A stretch of DNA of 62,133 nucleotides from an uncultured Clostridium sp. (GTDB lineage: Bacteria; Bacillota; Clostridia; Clostridiales; Clostridiaceae), in NCBI RefSeq assembly GCF_947072515.1, contig NZ_CAMTIG010000021.1, forward strand, positions 1 to 62,133, written 5' to 3'. The notes below the pieces were generated by a model. The model ran no database searches and was not told the origin of the DNA. It worked only from the letters and a program-made list of their open reading frames with translations. This document shows, piece by piece, positions 17,040-25,392 of the stretch; the first letter of the stretch is position 1; every line of letters begins with the position of its first letter. The translations under genes were made by a program, and so were the position numbers.

Positions 17040-17354
17040 TTATCTATGATTATTAATCATTGATACTATTTGATCTTTTGGTAAAAATCCTACTGTTGTT
17101 TGAACATCTTTTCCGTCTTTAAATAATTTCATTGTTGGTATACTTTGAATTCCATAAGTATTTGCTGTTTCTGGGCTTTGATCAACATCAACTTTTACAA
17201 TTTTTACATCACTTAATTCAGTATCTAACTCTTCTAATATTGGAGCTATCATTTTACATGGACCACACCAAGTAGCAAAAAAGTCTACTAATACTAATCC
17301 TTTTGATTCTAAAACTTCTTCTTTAAAATTACTATCGTTTATATGCATTGTCAT
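17040..17354 (-). CDS. trxA: Thioredoxin
   Basis: Classical thioredoxin (104 aa): active site WCGPC near residues 28-32, the buried cis-proline loop SIPT near 73-76 and the expected fold length. It reduces protein disulfides in the cytosol and is recharged by the flavoenzyme encoded next. The AGGAGG site sets the start at the ATG at 17354; the frame stays open upstream only across the promoter and operator. First gene of a two-gene operon with a near-consensus promoter and a CsoR/CstR-like operator in its leader. Confidence 0.95.
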   Translation of the reverse strand: MTMHINDSNFKEEVLESKGLVLVDFFATWCGPCKMIAPILEELDTELSDVKIVKVDVDQSPETANTYGIQSIPTMKLFKDGKDVQTTVGFLPKDQIVSMINNHR

Positions 17355-17369
17355 TTTTCTTCCTCCTGT

Positions 17370-17386
17370 ATACCCCCATAGGGTAT
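17370..17386 (-). promoter_or_regulatory. CsoR/CstR-type operator in the trxA leader
   Basis: On the minus strand the 17 bases read ATACCCTATGGGGGTAT, a G/C-tract pseudo-palindrome of the form used by CsoR-family repressors. It sits just downstream of the predicted transcription start and next to the ribosome binding site, a repressing position. A GC-tract of this kind is very unusual in the surrounding AT-rich DNA. Confidence 0.7.
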
Positions 17387-17400
17387 CTCTTTTTTTTATA

Positions 17401-17429
17401 ATTTTAATCCTTTTTAATTTTATAGTCAA
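17401..17429 (-). promoter_or_regulatory. Sigma-A promoter of the thioredoxin operon
   Basis: On the minus strand TTGACT (17424-17429), 17-bp spacer, TAAAAT (17401-17406). Transcription should start near 17394, just upstream of the operator. Confidence 0.75.
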
Positions 17430-17539
17430 CCCTTTTACTATATTTTATCACTAAATTCTATAAATATACTATTACTATATAATCTATTTATAAAACACTA
17501 TTTTTGATATTATTTTTTTCTATAGTTACTTCTTATTTT

Positions 17540-17575
17540 AAAAAAAATTAGGGCTGTAAAATAACAGCCCTAATT
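17540..17575 (-). terminator. Intrinsic terminator of cvfB
   Basis: Stem attagggctgt / acagccctaat with a run of eight T residues on the minus strand, 16 bases past the stop codon. Confidence 0.9.
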
Positions 17576-17590
17576 CTCTATAAATCAATA

Positions 17591-18430
17591 TTATTTTATT
17601 AGCCAAGTTCCCTCTGAATCTTGTTTGATTTTTCCTTCTTTCATAAGTCCACCTAAAGCCATTTTAAAATAATTTTTACTTGTTTTAAAAATTTCTTTTA
17701 TTTCTTCTGGTTTTGACTTATCATTTAATTCCATAAATCCATTATTATCTCTTAAATGTTTTAGTATAACTTCTTTTATTTCTTCTCTAGCATCTAATCT
17801 TTTCTTTCTAGTAGATAATCCTATTACACCATCTTCATATATTCTTTTAATTCTTGCTTCTACTTCTTCTCCTGGATAAATAACTTCATCATGCTCATTT
17901 CCTAAAATGATTCCTCTGTATTTTCCATCAATACAAACTTTTAAGGTTTCTCCACCACTTCTAGCATAAGTTATTCCTTTAGCCATATCATCTACTTTAT
18001 ACATGCCTTCTTCAGCCATATCAAGATAATCATCAATTTCAGTAGTTCCTGCAATTCTTCCCGTCTTATCTACATATGCATATATAAGATATTTCTTTCC
18101 TTTTAATAGCTTAAATTTTTGTTCTCTCATTGGTACAAAAAGATCTTTATCTAATCCATTATTAAGGAAAGCTCCAAAATCACTTACACCTGCTACTTCT
18201 AAATATCCAACTTCTTCAACTGCAATTATAGGTTTCTTTAATGTTGCAACCCTTCTATCACTTGAGTCAATGTATACAAAAACTTCTATTGTTTCGTCTA
18301 CTTCTACTTTTTCTCCATTTAATAATGATTTTGGAAGTAATACTTCATCTCCCTGTTCATCACATAAAAAGAACCCAAAATCTCTTTCTTTATTTACTTT
18401 TAAAACGTTATATTTTCCTACTTTTATCAT
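17591..18430 (-). CDS. cvfB: S1-domain RNA-binding protein CvfB (YitL family)
   Basis: Cytosolic RNA-binding protein (279 aa) with tandem S1-like OB domains (about 1-60, 68-130 and 145-210; for example GYLEVAGVSDFGAFLNNG near 75) and a C-terminal winged helix (about 225-279, with TSKNYFKMALGGLMKEGKI). CvfB in staphylococci affects virulence and RNA metabolism; in clostridia the role is unstudied to my knowledge. It lies 18 bases after the gamma-carbonic anhydrase-like gene and is probably cotranscribed with it. Domain order and length fit the family well. Confidence 0.9.
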   Translation of the reverse strand: MIKVGKYNVLKVNKERDFGFFLCDEQGDEVLLPKSLLNGEKVEVDETIEVFVYIDSSDRRVATLKKPIIAVEEVGYLEVAGVSDFGAFLNNGLDKDLFVPMREQKFKLLKGKKYLIYAYVDKTGRIAGTTEIDDYLDMAEEGMYKVDDMAKGITYARSGGETLKVCIDGKYRGIILGNEHDEVIYPGEEVEARIKRIYEDGVIGLSTRKKRLDAREEIKEVILKHLRDNNGFMELNDKSKPEEIKEIFKTSKNYFKMALGGLMKEGKIKQDSEGTWLIK

Positions 18431-18448
18431 TTTTCCTCCTAGAGTGGT

Positions 18449-18949
18449 TTATTTATATTTTTCACTTAATTCTATATAATGCTGTGCTGATTCTCTTATT
18501 CCTTGAATTTCCTCATCTCTGAGTTTTCTTACTGCTCTAGCTGGACTTCCTATTATTAGTACGCCCTCTTCAAATTCTTTATGCTCTGTAACTAGTGCTC
18601 CTGCTCCTACAATAGAGTTTTTTCCTATTTTAGCTCCATTTAAAATTATACTTCCCATTCCAATCAATACATTATCTGCTATTGTACACCCATGCACAAT
18701 AGCTCCATGACCGACTGTAACGCCTTTCCCTATATAAGCAGGGTATTTACTGTCTACATGTACTACAGCATTCTCTTGGATGTTTGTACCCTCTTCTATA
18801 ACTATCTTATTCATATCGCCTCTTAATCGGCTACCGAACCAGATGTTACACTTACGCTCTATAGAAACATCTCCTATTATATCCGTACTTTCTGATATGT
18901 ATGTATTTTCGTTTATTTCTGGAAATTTTTTATCGAATTCATGAATCAT
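18449..18949 (-). CDS. Gamma-carbonic anhydrase-family left-handed beta-helix protein
   Basis: Trimeric LbetaH protein (166 aa) of the YrdA/PaaY gamma-carbonic anhydrase-like family. Hexapeptide turns run through about 20-135 (IGDVSIERKCNIWFGSRLRGD, then IGKGVTVGHGAIVHGCTI). The likely zinc ligands are His in AVVHVD (near 65), GHGAIVHG (near 83 and 88), with Arg and Asp of RLRGD near 45-47. Activity as carbonic anhydrase, acyltransferase or thioesterase is not settled for this group. A GTG next to the GAGG site is in frame, but ATG at 18949 has proper spacing. Upstream partner of cvfB. Confidence 0.9.
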   Translation of the reverse strand: MIHEFDKKFPEINENTYISESTDIIGDVSIERKCNIWFGSRLRGDMNKIVIEEGTNIQENAVVHVDSKYPAYIGKGVTVGHGAIVHGCTIADNVLIGMGSIILNGAKIGKNSIVGAGALVTEHKEFEEGVLIIGSPARAVRKLRDEEIQGIRESAQHYIELSEKYK

Positions 18950-19061
18950 AAAAATCACCTCTTTATTTTTATAATTTTATTTTATCATTTAAAGCTTTTA
19001 TTGTCATTATTTTACCCTCTTATAGACTATATATAAATATAACAATAAAAAAGGATATATT

Positions 19062-20039
19062 ATGCCAGCTAAATTAGATATGTATACTAAGATTCAATCT
19101 AACTGTAAATTTTTATATGGAATATTCCATGGACATAGCTCACTTTCTATTGGTCAAGGTACACCTCTTGATTGCTATAATTCTGCTTACCACAACGGGT
19201 TAGACTTTTTAATATTATCAGAACATAGTGATTTTTTATCTTCCTCAAACTCCAAATGGGATAAAGGGATCTCTCAATCTTCTCATTTTTCAAAAAAAAG
19301 AGAAAATTTTATTTCACTTTTTGGATTTGAAGGTAAAACAAATTTTTTAAATGAATTAAATATTATAAATTCTAATACTTATTTTAATGGTGTTATGAAA
19401 GATATACGTCTATTACCAATTTGGATTTTAAATAATCCAAATGCATTTATTATTATTAGCAACCCTTTGAAAAGCCTATGTAATATAGATTATAGCCCTC
19501 TCTTAGATAAAATAATCACTGCTATTGAGGTTACTTCTGGCACTTCTAATCGTTACCTTCATAGAGAAAAATACTATTTTGCTCTTTTAGATAAAGGATT
19601 TAAACTTGGAGCTGTAAATGGTCTTTCTGAGTCTAATTTCAACTTTGGAGATTCTGAAAATCTAACTTGTGTAATCACCTCAAAATTTAATAAAGATTCT
19701 TTTATTAGTGCTATTAGAAGTCGTCAAACATTTTCAACTGAATCTAAATCCTTAAGACTTCTTTACTTTATTAACGATACTTTTATGGGCGGCACTTTCT
19801 CTGATGAACCTAATTTAAGATTCACAATTATACTTGAAGATAAAAATTATCTTATTGAAAAAATTGAAATTATAAGTAATGGCGGAGTTTTAATCCATTC
19901 ACTTGATAATATCGGTTTAAATAAAATAAAATATTTATATAATCATACTCCTGAAAATTCTGAATCCTGGTATATCATAAAAATCTACCAAGCGACTAAT
20001 AAACAAGCTATAAGCTCCCCCATTTTTTATTCTAAATAA
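19062..20039 (+). CDS. PHP-domain metal-dependent phosphoesterase-like protein
   Basis: PHP-superfamily protein (325 aa). The first motif HGHSSLS (about 23-29), the GTPLDCYNSAYHNGLDFLILSEHSDF block (about 33-58) and a Glu in FGFEG (about 87) are typical. The distal motif, normally GSDSH, reads AVNGLSES near 189, so at least one canonical metal ligand is lost. Residues about 235-325 form a beta-rich tail as in CehA/McbA-like proteins. It is cytosolic by appearance. A phosphoesterase is likely by family, but activity is uncertain given the altered site. Monocistronic with a weak AAAGGA ribosome binding site. Confidence 0.75.
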   Translation: MPAKLDMYTKIQSNCKFLYGIFHGHSSLSIGQGTPLDCYNSAYHNGLDFLILSEHSDFLSSSNSKWDKGISQSSHFSKKRENFISLFGFEGKTNFLNELNIINSNTYFNGVMKDIRLLPIWILNNPNAFIIISNPLKSLCNIDYSPLLDKIITAIEVTSGTSNRYLHREKYYFALLDKGFKLGAVNGLSESNFNFGDSENLTCVITSKFNKDSFISAIRSRQTFSTESKSLRLLYFINDTFMGGTFSDEPNLRFTIILEDKNYLIEKIEIISNGGVLIHSLDNIGLNKIKYLYNHTPENSESWYIIKIYQATNKQAISSPIFYSK

Positions 20040-20048
20040 AGTTTAGCA

Positions 20049-20083
20049 AAAAAGTCCAAGGAATAGTATTCCTTAGACTTTTA
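20049..20083. terminator. Bidirectional intrinsic terminator
   Basis: Stem aaaagtccaaggaat / attccttagactttt (one mismatch) between the convergent PHP gene and the small membrane protein gene. Confidence 0.9.
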
Positions 20084-20419
20084 TTATTTTGAATCCTTTT
20101 TCACATTCTTAACTCTATTTGGTTTTGCTTTTGGCTTCATTTTAATAGCTTTTTCTTTTGGTCTTGGTCCTCCAGTTTGTTGAATGTCTAAGAACCAGAA
20201 TAATCCTATTATAATTAATGGCGTACATACAAGTCCAAACCATGTTCCAGTAATCTTGCCTGTGAATTGAAGCAGAAGCAATATAATTGCTACAGCTAAT
20301 GGTATAAATTTGTTTACTCTTACTTTTGGAAATACATATTTTTTCCCTAAAAATAATATTGCTACTGTAATAACAAACAATATAACAAAAGTAAGTATTG
20401 TTGAAATTAGATGCATCAT
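20084..20419 (-). CDS. Small integral membrane protein with basic tail
   Basis: Unrecognised 111-aa protein with three hydrophobic segments (about 4-24, 37-52 and 57-78) and a strongly basic, Lys/Pro-rich C-terminal tail (about 84-111, with KEKAIKMKPKAKPNRVKNVKK) that should lie in the cytosol and could touch nucleic acid or phospholipid. A GAGGAC ribosome binding site precedes the ATG. It stands alone with its own terminator. Function unknown. Confidence 0.7.
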   Translation of the reverse strand: MMHLISTILTFVILFVITVAILFLGKKYVFPKVRVNKFIPLAVAIILLLLQFTGKITGTWFGLVCTPLIIIGLFWFLDIQQTGGPRPKEKAIKMKPKAKPNRVKNVKKDSK

Positions 20420-20664
20420 AAATCATGTCCTCCTAAAACCGCATTATACTATATATAGTAATTTAAAATAAAATTTTTTTCAATACTAAACATAGTTTAT
20501 TTTACTCTTTTATACCATTTATCTTTCTTAACTGTAAATTTTTATCAAAATAATAATATTTATTAAATATTTTAAACATTTTTTAATATTCTCTTTATTA
20601 AAGTGTTTTTTTTTGATAGAATTATATACGATTTATATATTTATCAGATTACTGAGGTGATAAT

Positions 20665-21132
20665 ATGGCTAACAATAATAATTTACAATTAGATGAGTTA
20701 GATCTTCAAATATTAGATTTACTTATAAAAGATTGCAGAACTCCTTATCTAGAAATCGCAAGAATTTGCCACGTTAGTGGTGGTACAATCCATGTACGTA
20801 TGAAAAAAATGGAGGATATGGGTATAATCAAAGGAACAAGAATCATATTAAACTTACCAAAGCTTGGTTATGATGTTTGTTGTTTCGTTGGAATATTCGT
20901 AGATAAAACTTCATCATTTACTTATGTTTTTGATGAAATGCAAAAAATTAAAGAAGTTGTTGAACTTCACATAACTACAGGAGCTTATTCTATCTTTGCT
21001 AAAGTTATTTGCAAAAATATTAGTGATTTACAAGAGCTTCTTATGAACAAAATAAATAATATTGATGGTATTCAAAGAACTGATACTTTCATTTCTTTAA
21101 ACCAACCAATAGACAGGAATATTACTTTATAA
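20665..21132 (+). CDS. Lrp/AsnC-family transcriptional regulator
   Basis: Regulator (155 aa) with an N-terminal winged HTH (about 10-65, LDELDLQILDLLIKDCRTPYLEIARICHVSGGTIHVRMKKME in separate helices) and a C-terminal RAM ligand-binding domain (about 75-150, CCFVGIFVDK and HITTGAYSIFAKV). Members assemble as dimers to octamers and respond to amino acids. No amino-acid gene lies next door, so the target is unknown; asnA, about 40 kb away, should not be assumed. The GAGG site fits the ATG. A long hairpin terminator follows. Confidence 0.92.
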   Translation: MANNNNLQLDELDLQILDLLIKDCRTPYLEIARICHVSGGTIHVRMKKMEDMGIIKGTRIILNLPKLGYDVCCFVGIFVDKTSSFTYVFDEMQKIKEVVELHITTGAYSIFAKVICKNISDLQELLMNKINNIDGIQRTDTFISLNQPIDRNITL

Positions 21133-21147
21133 TTTTATTTTTTAAAT

Positions 21148-21208
21148 AATACTTTTTGATAATGGGTAAACTATTTTGTATAGCCTATTATCAAGAAGTA
21201 TTTTTTTA
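21148..21208 (+). terminator. Long-hairpin terminator after the Lrp-family gene
   Basis: Interrupted stem: aatact / agtatt at the base and tgataatggg / gcctattatca above it, followed by a run of T residues. Confidence 0.8.
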
Positions 21209-21297
21209 TAAATTTATTTCAATCTTTATTTTTTATTAAGCTTTATTTAAGGTTTAGGATTTATAATAAATTTATATAATAACATTAGGAGGATTCT

Positions 21298-21846
21298 ATG
21301 AATATTAATACTTTTATTTTAGTATTTTTTATCTATTCCTTTTTAGGATGGTGTGTGGAAGTTACTTATCAATACTTTAAACATAAAGTTTTTATAAATA
21401 GAGGTTTTTTAAACGGGCCATTTTGCCCTATATATGGATTTTGTGCATTATTAATAGTTAATTGTCTTTCAAGCTTAGAGTTAAACGTTGTATGGTTATT
21501 TATATTTACGTCAGCCTTAACGTCTGTTGTAGAATATGCTACAAGTGTATTCTTAGAGAAATTTTTCAGATTGAAATGGTGGGATTATTCTGAAGACCCA
21601 TTTAACCTTCACGGTAGAATTTGTTTTCATTTCTCATTAGCTTGGGGATTAGGATCAGTTTTTGTAATTAAAGTTTTAAACCCTTTTTTACTTTCTTCAT
21701 TAAATGGATTAGATAGTAAATCTGTTGGATTTTTAGCTATATTAATTGTTACCTATCTTTCTGTTGATTTCTGTATAACTTTATATAATCTATTTATGGA
21801 GAAAAGAAGAGTTTTATTAGGTAATAATGATGATTTACCTTTTTAA
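21298..21846 (+). CDS. Putative ABC-transporter type IV (CmpB-like) membrane protein
   Basis: Integral membrane protein (182 aa) of the PF06541-type family. About five hydrophobic segments are visible, with the family motifs FLGWCVEV (about 16), NRGFLNGPFCPIYG (about 35-48), VEYATSVFLEKFF (about 80) and WWDYSEDPFNLHGRIC (about 94-109). The family name is historical and no ATPase is present nearby, so a transport role is unproven. AGGAGG site is well placed; its own terminator follows the stop. Single-gene unit. Confidence 0.85.
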   Translation: MNINTFILVFFIYSFLGWCVEVTYQYFKHKVFINRGFLNGPFCPIYGFCALLIVNCLSSLELNVVWLFIFTSALTSVVEYATSVFLEKFFRLKWWDYSEDPFNLHGRICFHFSLAWGLGSVFVIKVLNPFLLSSLNGLDSKSVGFLAILIVTYLSVDFCITLYNLFMEKRRVLLGNNDDLPF

Positions 21847-21876
21847 GAAGCAATAATTATATTGCTTCTTTTTTTG
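21846..21876 (+). terminator. Intrinsic terminator of the CmpB-like gene
   Basis: Stem gaagcaat / attgcttc followed by TTTTTTT, overlapping the stop codon region. Confidence 0.88.
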
Positions 21877-21879
21877 CAT

Positions 21880-21912
21880 AAAAATAGTGGAGGCAAGTAT
21901 GCTCCACTATTT
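21880..21912 (-). terminator. Intrinsic terminator of the FtsX-type permease
   Basis: Stem aaatagtgga / tccactattt, followed by TTTTATG and a T run on the minus strand. Confidence 0.8.
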
Positions 21913-21917
21913 CAGAT

Positions 21918-23225
21918 TTAATTTTCATTAAATATTATGTATGAATATAATATTTTTGTAATCACAAAATATACAAAATAAATAGCCATATAAATAAGAT
22001 ATATGCCCCCTATTACTACAAAGAACTTTCCACCTAGTCCCAATATAGTGATACTCAATGCAACTGTAGCATGTATTAATCCTATAACTAGAGGAATAAT
22101 ATATATTAGTTTTAACTGAGTACTAATTGTTTTATCTATATCTTTTCTAGTAAATCCTATTTGCTTTAAAATCTTATATCTATTTCTTTCCTCGTAGGCT
22201 TCTTGCATTAATTTAAATAATAAAATAGATAATGTACATATCGTAAATACAATTCCTATGAATATTCCCACAAAATATATACTTCCTGCTATCTCATTAT
22301 TTATTCCACTATCTCTCGAAAAATATAATGTACTGCATATACCAACTGTAGTTAACGTAGACGCAATTAAAATCGTTATAGTACTTAGAGTTCGTGCGTT
22401 ACTTCTAACTCTAAATAATACGTTTGATAAGGCTACTAATTTAACTTTATCCTCAAATCCATTTCCTGCTTTTTTCTTTTTTATCCCTTCTATAATTTTA
22501 GTATTAAATAGTTTGTATGTTCCTTTAACAACTATAATCAATGTAACTATTACACTTAATCCTAAAGTTGCAATTGCCCAAGGATATGTTAAGTATCCTA
22601 ATATAATAAGTATGACTGCAGGTATTCCCTTTACTACCTTTTCTTTAAAAAGTTTTTCACTACTTTTACTATCATTAAATAATTGGAGTAATGTATATCT
22701 ATTTACTATATCTGCACTTCCTAGACTTACATATAGATAAAAAATCCAAAATACAATAATTGTAACTAAAAGTGCCTTACTATTAATCCAACTCATACTC
22801 TCTATGCTTTTTAAATTAAATATATCCAGATATGCTATTGTGATAAATTGACTCAATATAATTCCTGCTATAGTTCCAACTACAGTTGCAATTGCACCTA
22901 TAACTATATTTTCTGTGAAAATCATTTTAGCAACTTTCTTTTTTCCCATCCCTAATAACATAAAAATTCCAAATTCTTTTTTTCTTTTCTTTATAAAAAA
23001 AGAATTTGCATAATACATAAATACGCCCATAGAAATTATAACTACCATTAAAGCTGCATAGAACACCCCATTTGCTTTATCAAAGTTTTTTATTATTCTG
23101 TCTAGTAGCTCATTATATAATATGGAATTAAAAATATATATAATTGAAAATCCAATAGTCATAGTAGTTAAATATATCCCATAATCAACTTTATTTCCCT
23201 TTATATTTTTAAAAATTATTTTCAT
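21918..23225 (-). CDS. FtsX-type ABC permease related to BceB, short and orphan
   Basis: Integral membrane protein (435 aa). The start MKIIFKNIKGNKVDYGIYLTT and the cytosolic motif KKRKKEFGIFMLLGMGKKKV (about 78-97) are typical of BceB-like antimicrobial-peptide transporter permeases. About ten membrane helices are visible. BceB proteins are usually over 600 aa with a large extracellular domain between helices 7 and 8; here only a short loop (about 305-318) remains. There is no adjacent BceA ATPase or two-component system, so its ATPase partner must come from elsewhere or it is non-functional. The ribosome binding site is GAGGAGGA. Confidence 0.82.
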   Translation of the reverse strand: MKIIFKNIKGNKVDYGIYLTTMTIGFSIIYIFNSILYNELLDRIIKNFDKANGVFYAALMVVIISMGVFMYYANSFFIKKRKKEFGIFMLLGMGKKKVAKMIFTENIVIGAIATVVGTIAGIILSQFITIAYLDIFNLKSIESMSWINSKALLVTIIVFWIFYLYVSLGSADIVNRYTLLQLFNDSKSSEKLFKEKVVKGIPAVILIILGYLTYPWAIATLGLSVIVTLIIVVKGTYKLFNTKIIEGIKKKKAGNGFEDKVKLVALSNVLFRVRSNARTLSTITILIASTLTTVGICSTLYFSRDSGINNEIAGSIYFVGIFIGIVFTICTLSILLFKLMQEAYEERNRYKILKQIGFTRKDIDKTISTQLKLIYIIPLVIGLIHATVALSITILGLGGKFFVVIGGIYLIYMAIYFVYFVITKILYSYIIFNEN

Positions 23226-23345
23226 AGATATCCTCCTCTCTATTACTTAATTATAAAATATACATGAAATACTACATATTTATCTTCGTTACACTATTCT
23301 TTCATTTATGTAAGATACTATATTAAAGCCGAGTGCATTTTATAT

Positions 23346-23375
23346 AAAAAAAAGAAAGGCAATATTGCCTTTCCC
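23346..23375 (-). terminator. Intrinsic terminator of the PEPCK/HprK-like gene
   Basis: Perfect stem gaaaggcaat / attgcctttc followed by a run of T residues on the minus strand. Confidence 0.88.
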
Positions 23376-23387
23376 TAAATTAAAATT

Positions 23388-25133
23388 TTATAATTTTTTT
23401 ATTTCTTCAAATAATTCTAAAGCTGCATCCCTTGGTCCAGTTTTTTCCTGACCATCTACTCCTAGACATGTTTTTATTTGTCCTACTTTAACTCCTACTT
23501 TAAACATTTCATTAAAGAATTGGTCTAATAATATATCTGTTTCCTCTTGTTTTTGTGCTGGTCCAAATGGATTTGCAAAGTAACTTTCTACTAATCCTTT
23601 TTCACTAGTAGTTCCTTTTGCCATTCTTGCTCCTGATCTGAATACTTTAATTGCTTCTTCTGGGGATTTGAAATAATCTATAGATTTCTCATTTTCTCCT
23701 ACAGCAGTATAATTGTTTGCATAATAGAATAAATCTACTGGATATCCTTTAATAACTTCTTTATAAGGCGCTACCGGCATTACAAGCCTTGCATTTACTT
23801 TGTCTGGATTCATAAATATACTTCTATCCATTTCTTTAAATGCATAACCTGGATCTAAATCATCTAATCTAACAAATGCCCCTATTTCAGTTCCATATCC
23901 TTTTATTTTTCCATCTTCAAGCTTGAATGTACCCATATCATCAAATAGAATAGTCATATTAGAGATATAATCTTCACTTAATGTTCTAAGCGCTTCTAAA
24001 CTTTCTGATTTTCCAGCTCCACTATCTCCCATTATTACAACATTAGCATTTTTCCCATCTTTTAATGTTATATTTACCATTGCTCCATGAATAGGTAAGT
24101 TTCCCTTTTGTATCATTTTTAAATTGTGTAGCGTTAATGTCATCTTTTTTAAATAACCAAAATAATCTACATCTACATTATGATTTACATATCCGAACAT
24201 AATATCATTTTTCGTATCATTATAGAAAACTGTCTTATCATCGCCTTCTTCATCCTTTGCTCCATATACATAGATAAGATCCGGCTTAACACCTCTACAC
24301 TCATCTTTTCTTGCCATTTCAAAAAGGTTAGATAAAGTTATTCCATGTGCCATAAAGTCTCTATGGAAATATATATATGCTAAAACTTCTCCCACTTTAG
24401 CTGGGTAACAATACCAATGATCTTTATTCATAGTTGAATATTTCAATGGATTTTCCTTAATTTCAGCAAACATACCTTTTCTAGTATTTCTCTTTGGATA
24501 AGTTATAAATGGTGTTTCTAAAAGTATACTATCAATAAATGGTATAAGCTCTAATTTTTCATATCCAGCTGGAATTGGCCATAAAATTTCATTTATCATA
24601 AGACATGAATTTCCACCTGCTGGAATTTGTCTAAATACTTTAGGTTCTCTTCCTAAAATATTTTTTTCAACTTTTCTATATAATTTTAATATAAGCTTTG
24701 ATAACCCATCATTTGCTTCAATAAAACTCATTGCTGCAAGTCCTGTAGATTTTGCTCCACCATGAACTAAAGTGTATCTTTCAAGTCTTCTCCAGAAAAG
24801 ATATAATTCTTCTATAAATTCAATAGCTCTATCTTTATCACTTAAAAGTACTCCGTATCTCTTATCTATATCTCTTATATCTTCAATTTTCATTACAGTT
24901 AAGTATTTAAATATTCTTGATAAATCTTTTCTTATTTCCGTTAAATCATCAGTTCCTAATGATTGAGTTAAATATCTATAACTTAAAGTATTTTTCTTTT
25001 TTGCTTTTTTAAGAAAATTATCTACTACTCTTCTAAACCCCTCACTTTCTAATAAAGTCTCAAAGTTTGAACAATACTTTGTAGTAAAATTTATTATAAC
25101 TTTATCGTTACTCATTGAAAAATCTCTTTGCAT
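23388..25133 (-). CDS. PEP carboxykinase/HPr kinase-superfamily P-loop protein
   Basis: Large cytosolic protein (581 aa). The only clear motif is a P-loop near residues 369-378, GDSGAGKSES, followed by LFDDMGTF near 397. This resembles HPr kinase (GxSGxGKSE) and the kinase half of ATP-dependent PEPCK more than any other P-loop class. The N-terminal 340 residues include FRQIPAGGNSCL and KDHWYCYP blocks that I do not recognise from either enzyme. Database labels for such clostridial proteins often say PEPCK, but the full PEPCK metal and substrate motifs are not evident, so a different kinase activity is possible. Start set by AAGGGGGC before ATG at 25133. Single gene with a palindrome in its promoter. 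Confidence 0.7.
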   Translation of the reverse strand: MQRDFSMSNDKVIINFTTKYCSNFETLLESEGFRRVVDNFLKKAKKKNTLSYRYLTQSLGTDDLTEIRKDLSRIFKYLTVMKIEDIRDIDKRYGVLLSDKDRAIEFIEELYLFWRRLERYTLVHGGAKSTGLAAMSFIEANDGLSKLILKLYRKVEKNILGREPKVFRQIPAGGNSCLMINEILWPIPAGYEKLELIPFIDSILLETPFITYPKRNTRKGMFAEIKENPLKYSTMNKDHWYCYPAKVGEVLAYIYFHRDFMAHGITLSNLFEMARKDECRGVKPDLIYVYGAKDEEGDDKTVFYNDTKNDIMFGYVNHNVDVDYFGYLKKMTLTLHNLKMIQKGNLPIHGAMVNITLKDGKNANVVIMGDSGAGKSESLEALRTLSEDYISNMTILFDDMGTFKLEDGKIKGYGTEIGAFVRLDDLDPGYAFKEMDRSIFMNPDKVNARLVMPVAPYKEVIKGYPVDLFYYANNYTAVGENEKSIDYFKSPEEAIKVFRSGARMAKGTTSEKGLVESYFANPFGPAQKQEETDILLDQFFNEMFKVGVKVGQIKTCLGVDGQEKTGPRDAALELFEEIKKL

Positions 25134-25206
25134 CTTTATGCCCCCTTTTTGAAATTTTAATTCGTCAAAAATTTCATTTTTAAACATTTATTTTAATATT
25201 GTTCTA

Positions 25207-25236
25207 ATTATAACACAACTTTTGAAAGTTTGTGAA
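25207..25236 (-). promoter_or_regulatory. Promoter with embedded palindrome upstream of the PEPCK/HprK-like gene
   Basis: On the minus strand TTCACA (25231-25236), 18-bp spacer, TATAAT (25207-25212). A 21-bp imperfect palindrome, cacaa-N2-ttt-N-aaa-N2-ttgtg (25214-25234), fills the spacer and touches the -35 box, the position expected for a repressor operator. Confidence 0.6.
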
Positions 25237-25348
25237 TATAAATTTTTCATTTTTCAAAATTTAAACATTTACATTTTCTTAGGTGCTTTAATAACTCTTC
25301 TTCAATATCTTTTCTAGATATTGTATATTTTATACTTTCTTATACATA

Positions 25349-25386
25349 AAAAAAGATGCTACCTTAACTTAGGTATCATCTTTTAT
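25349..25386 (-). terminator. Intrinsic terminator of the FMN-lipoprotein gene
   Basis: Stem aaaagatg-N-tacct / aggta-N-catctttt followed by T residues on the minus strand. Confidence 0.82.
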
Positions 25387-25392
25387 CTATTT

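Noticed and set aside
20142..20426. Second minus-strand frame over the small membrane protein
   Set aside because: It overlaps the frame at 20084-20419 almost fully; the latter has the better ribosome binding site, hydrophobic helices and a sensible basic tail.
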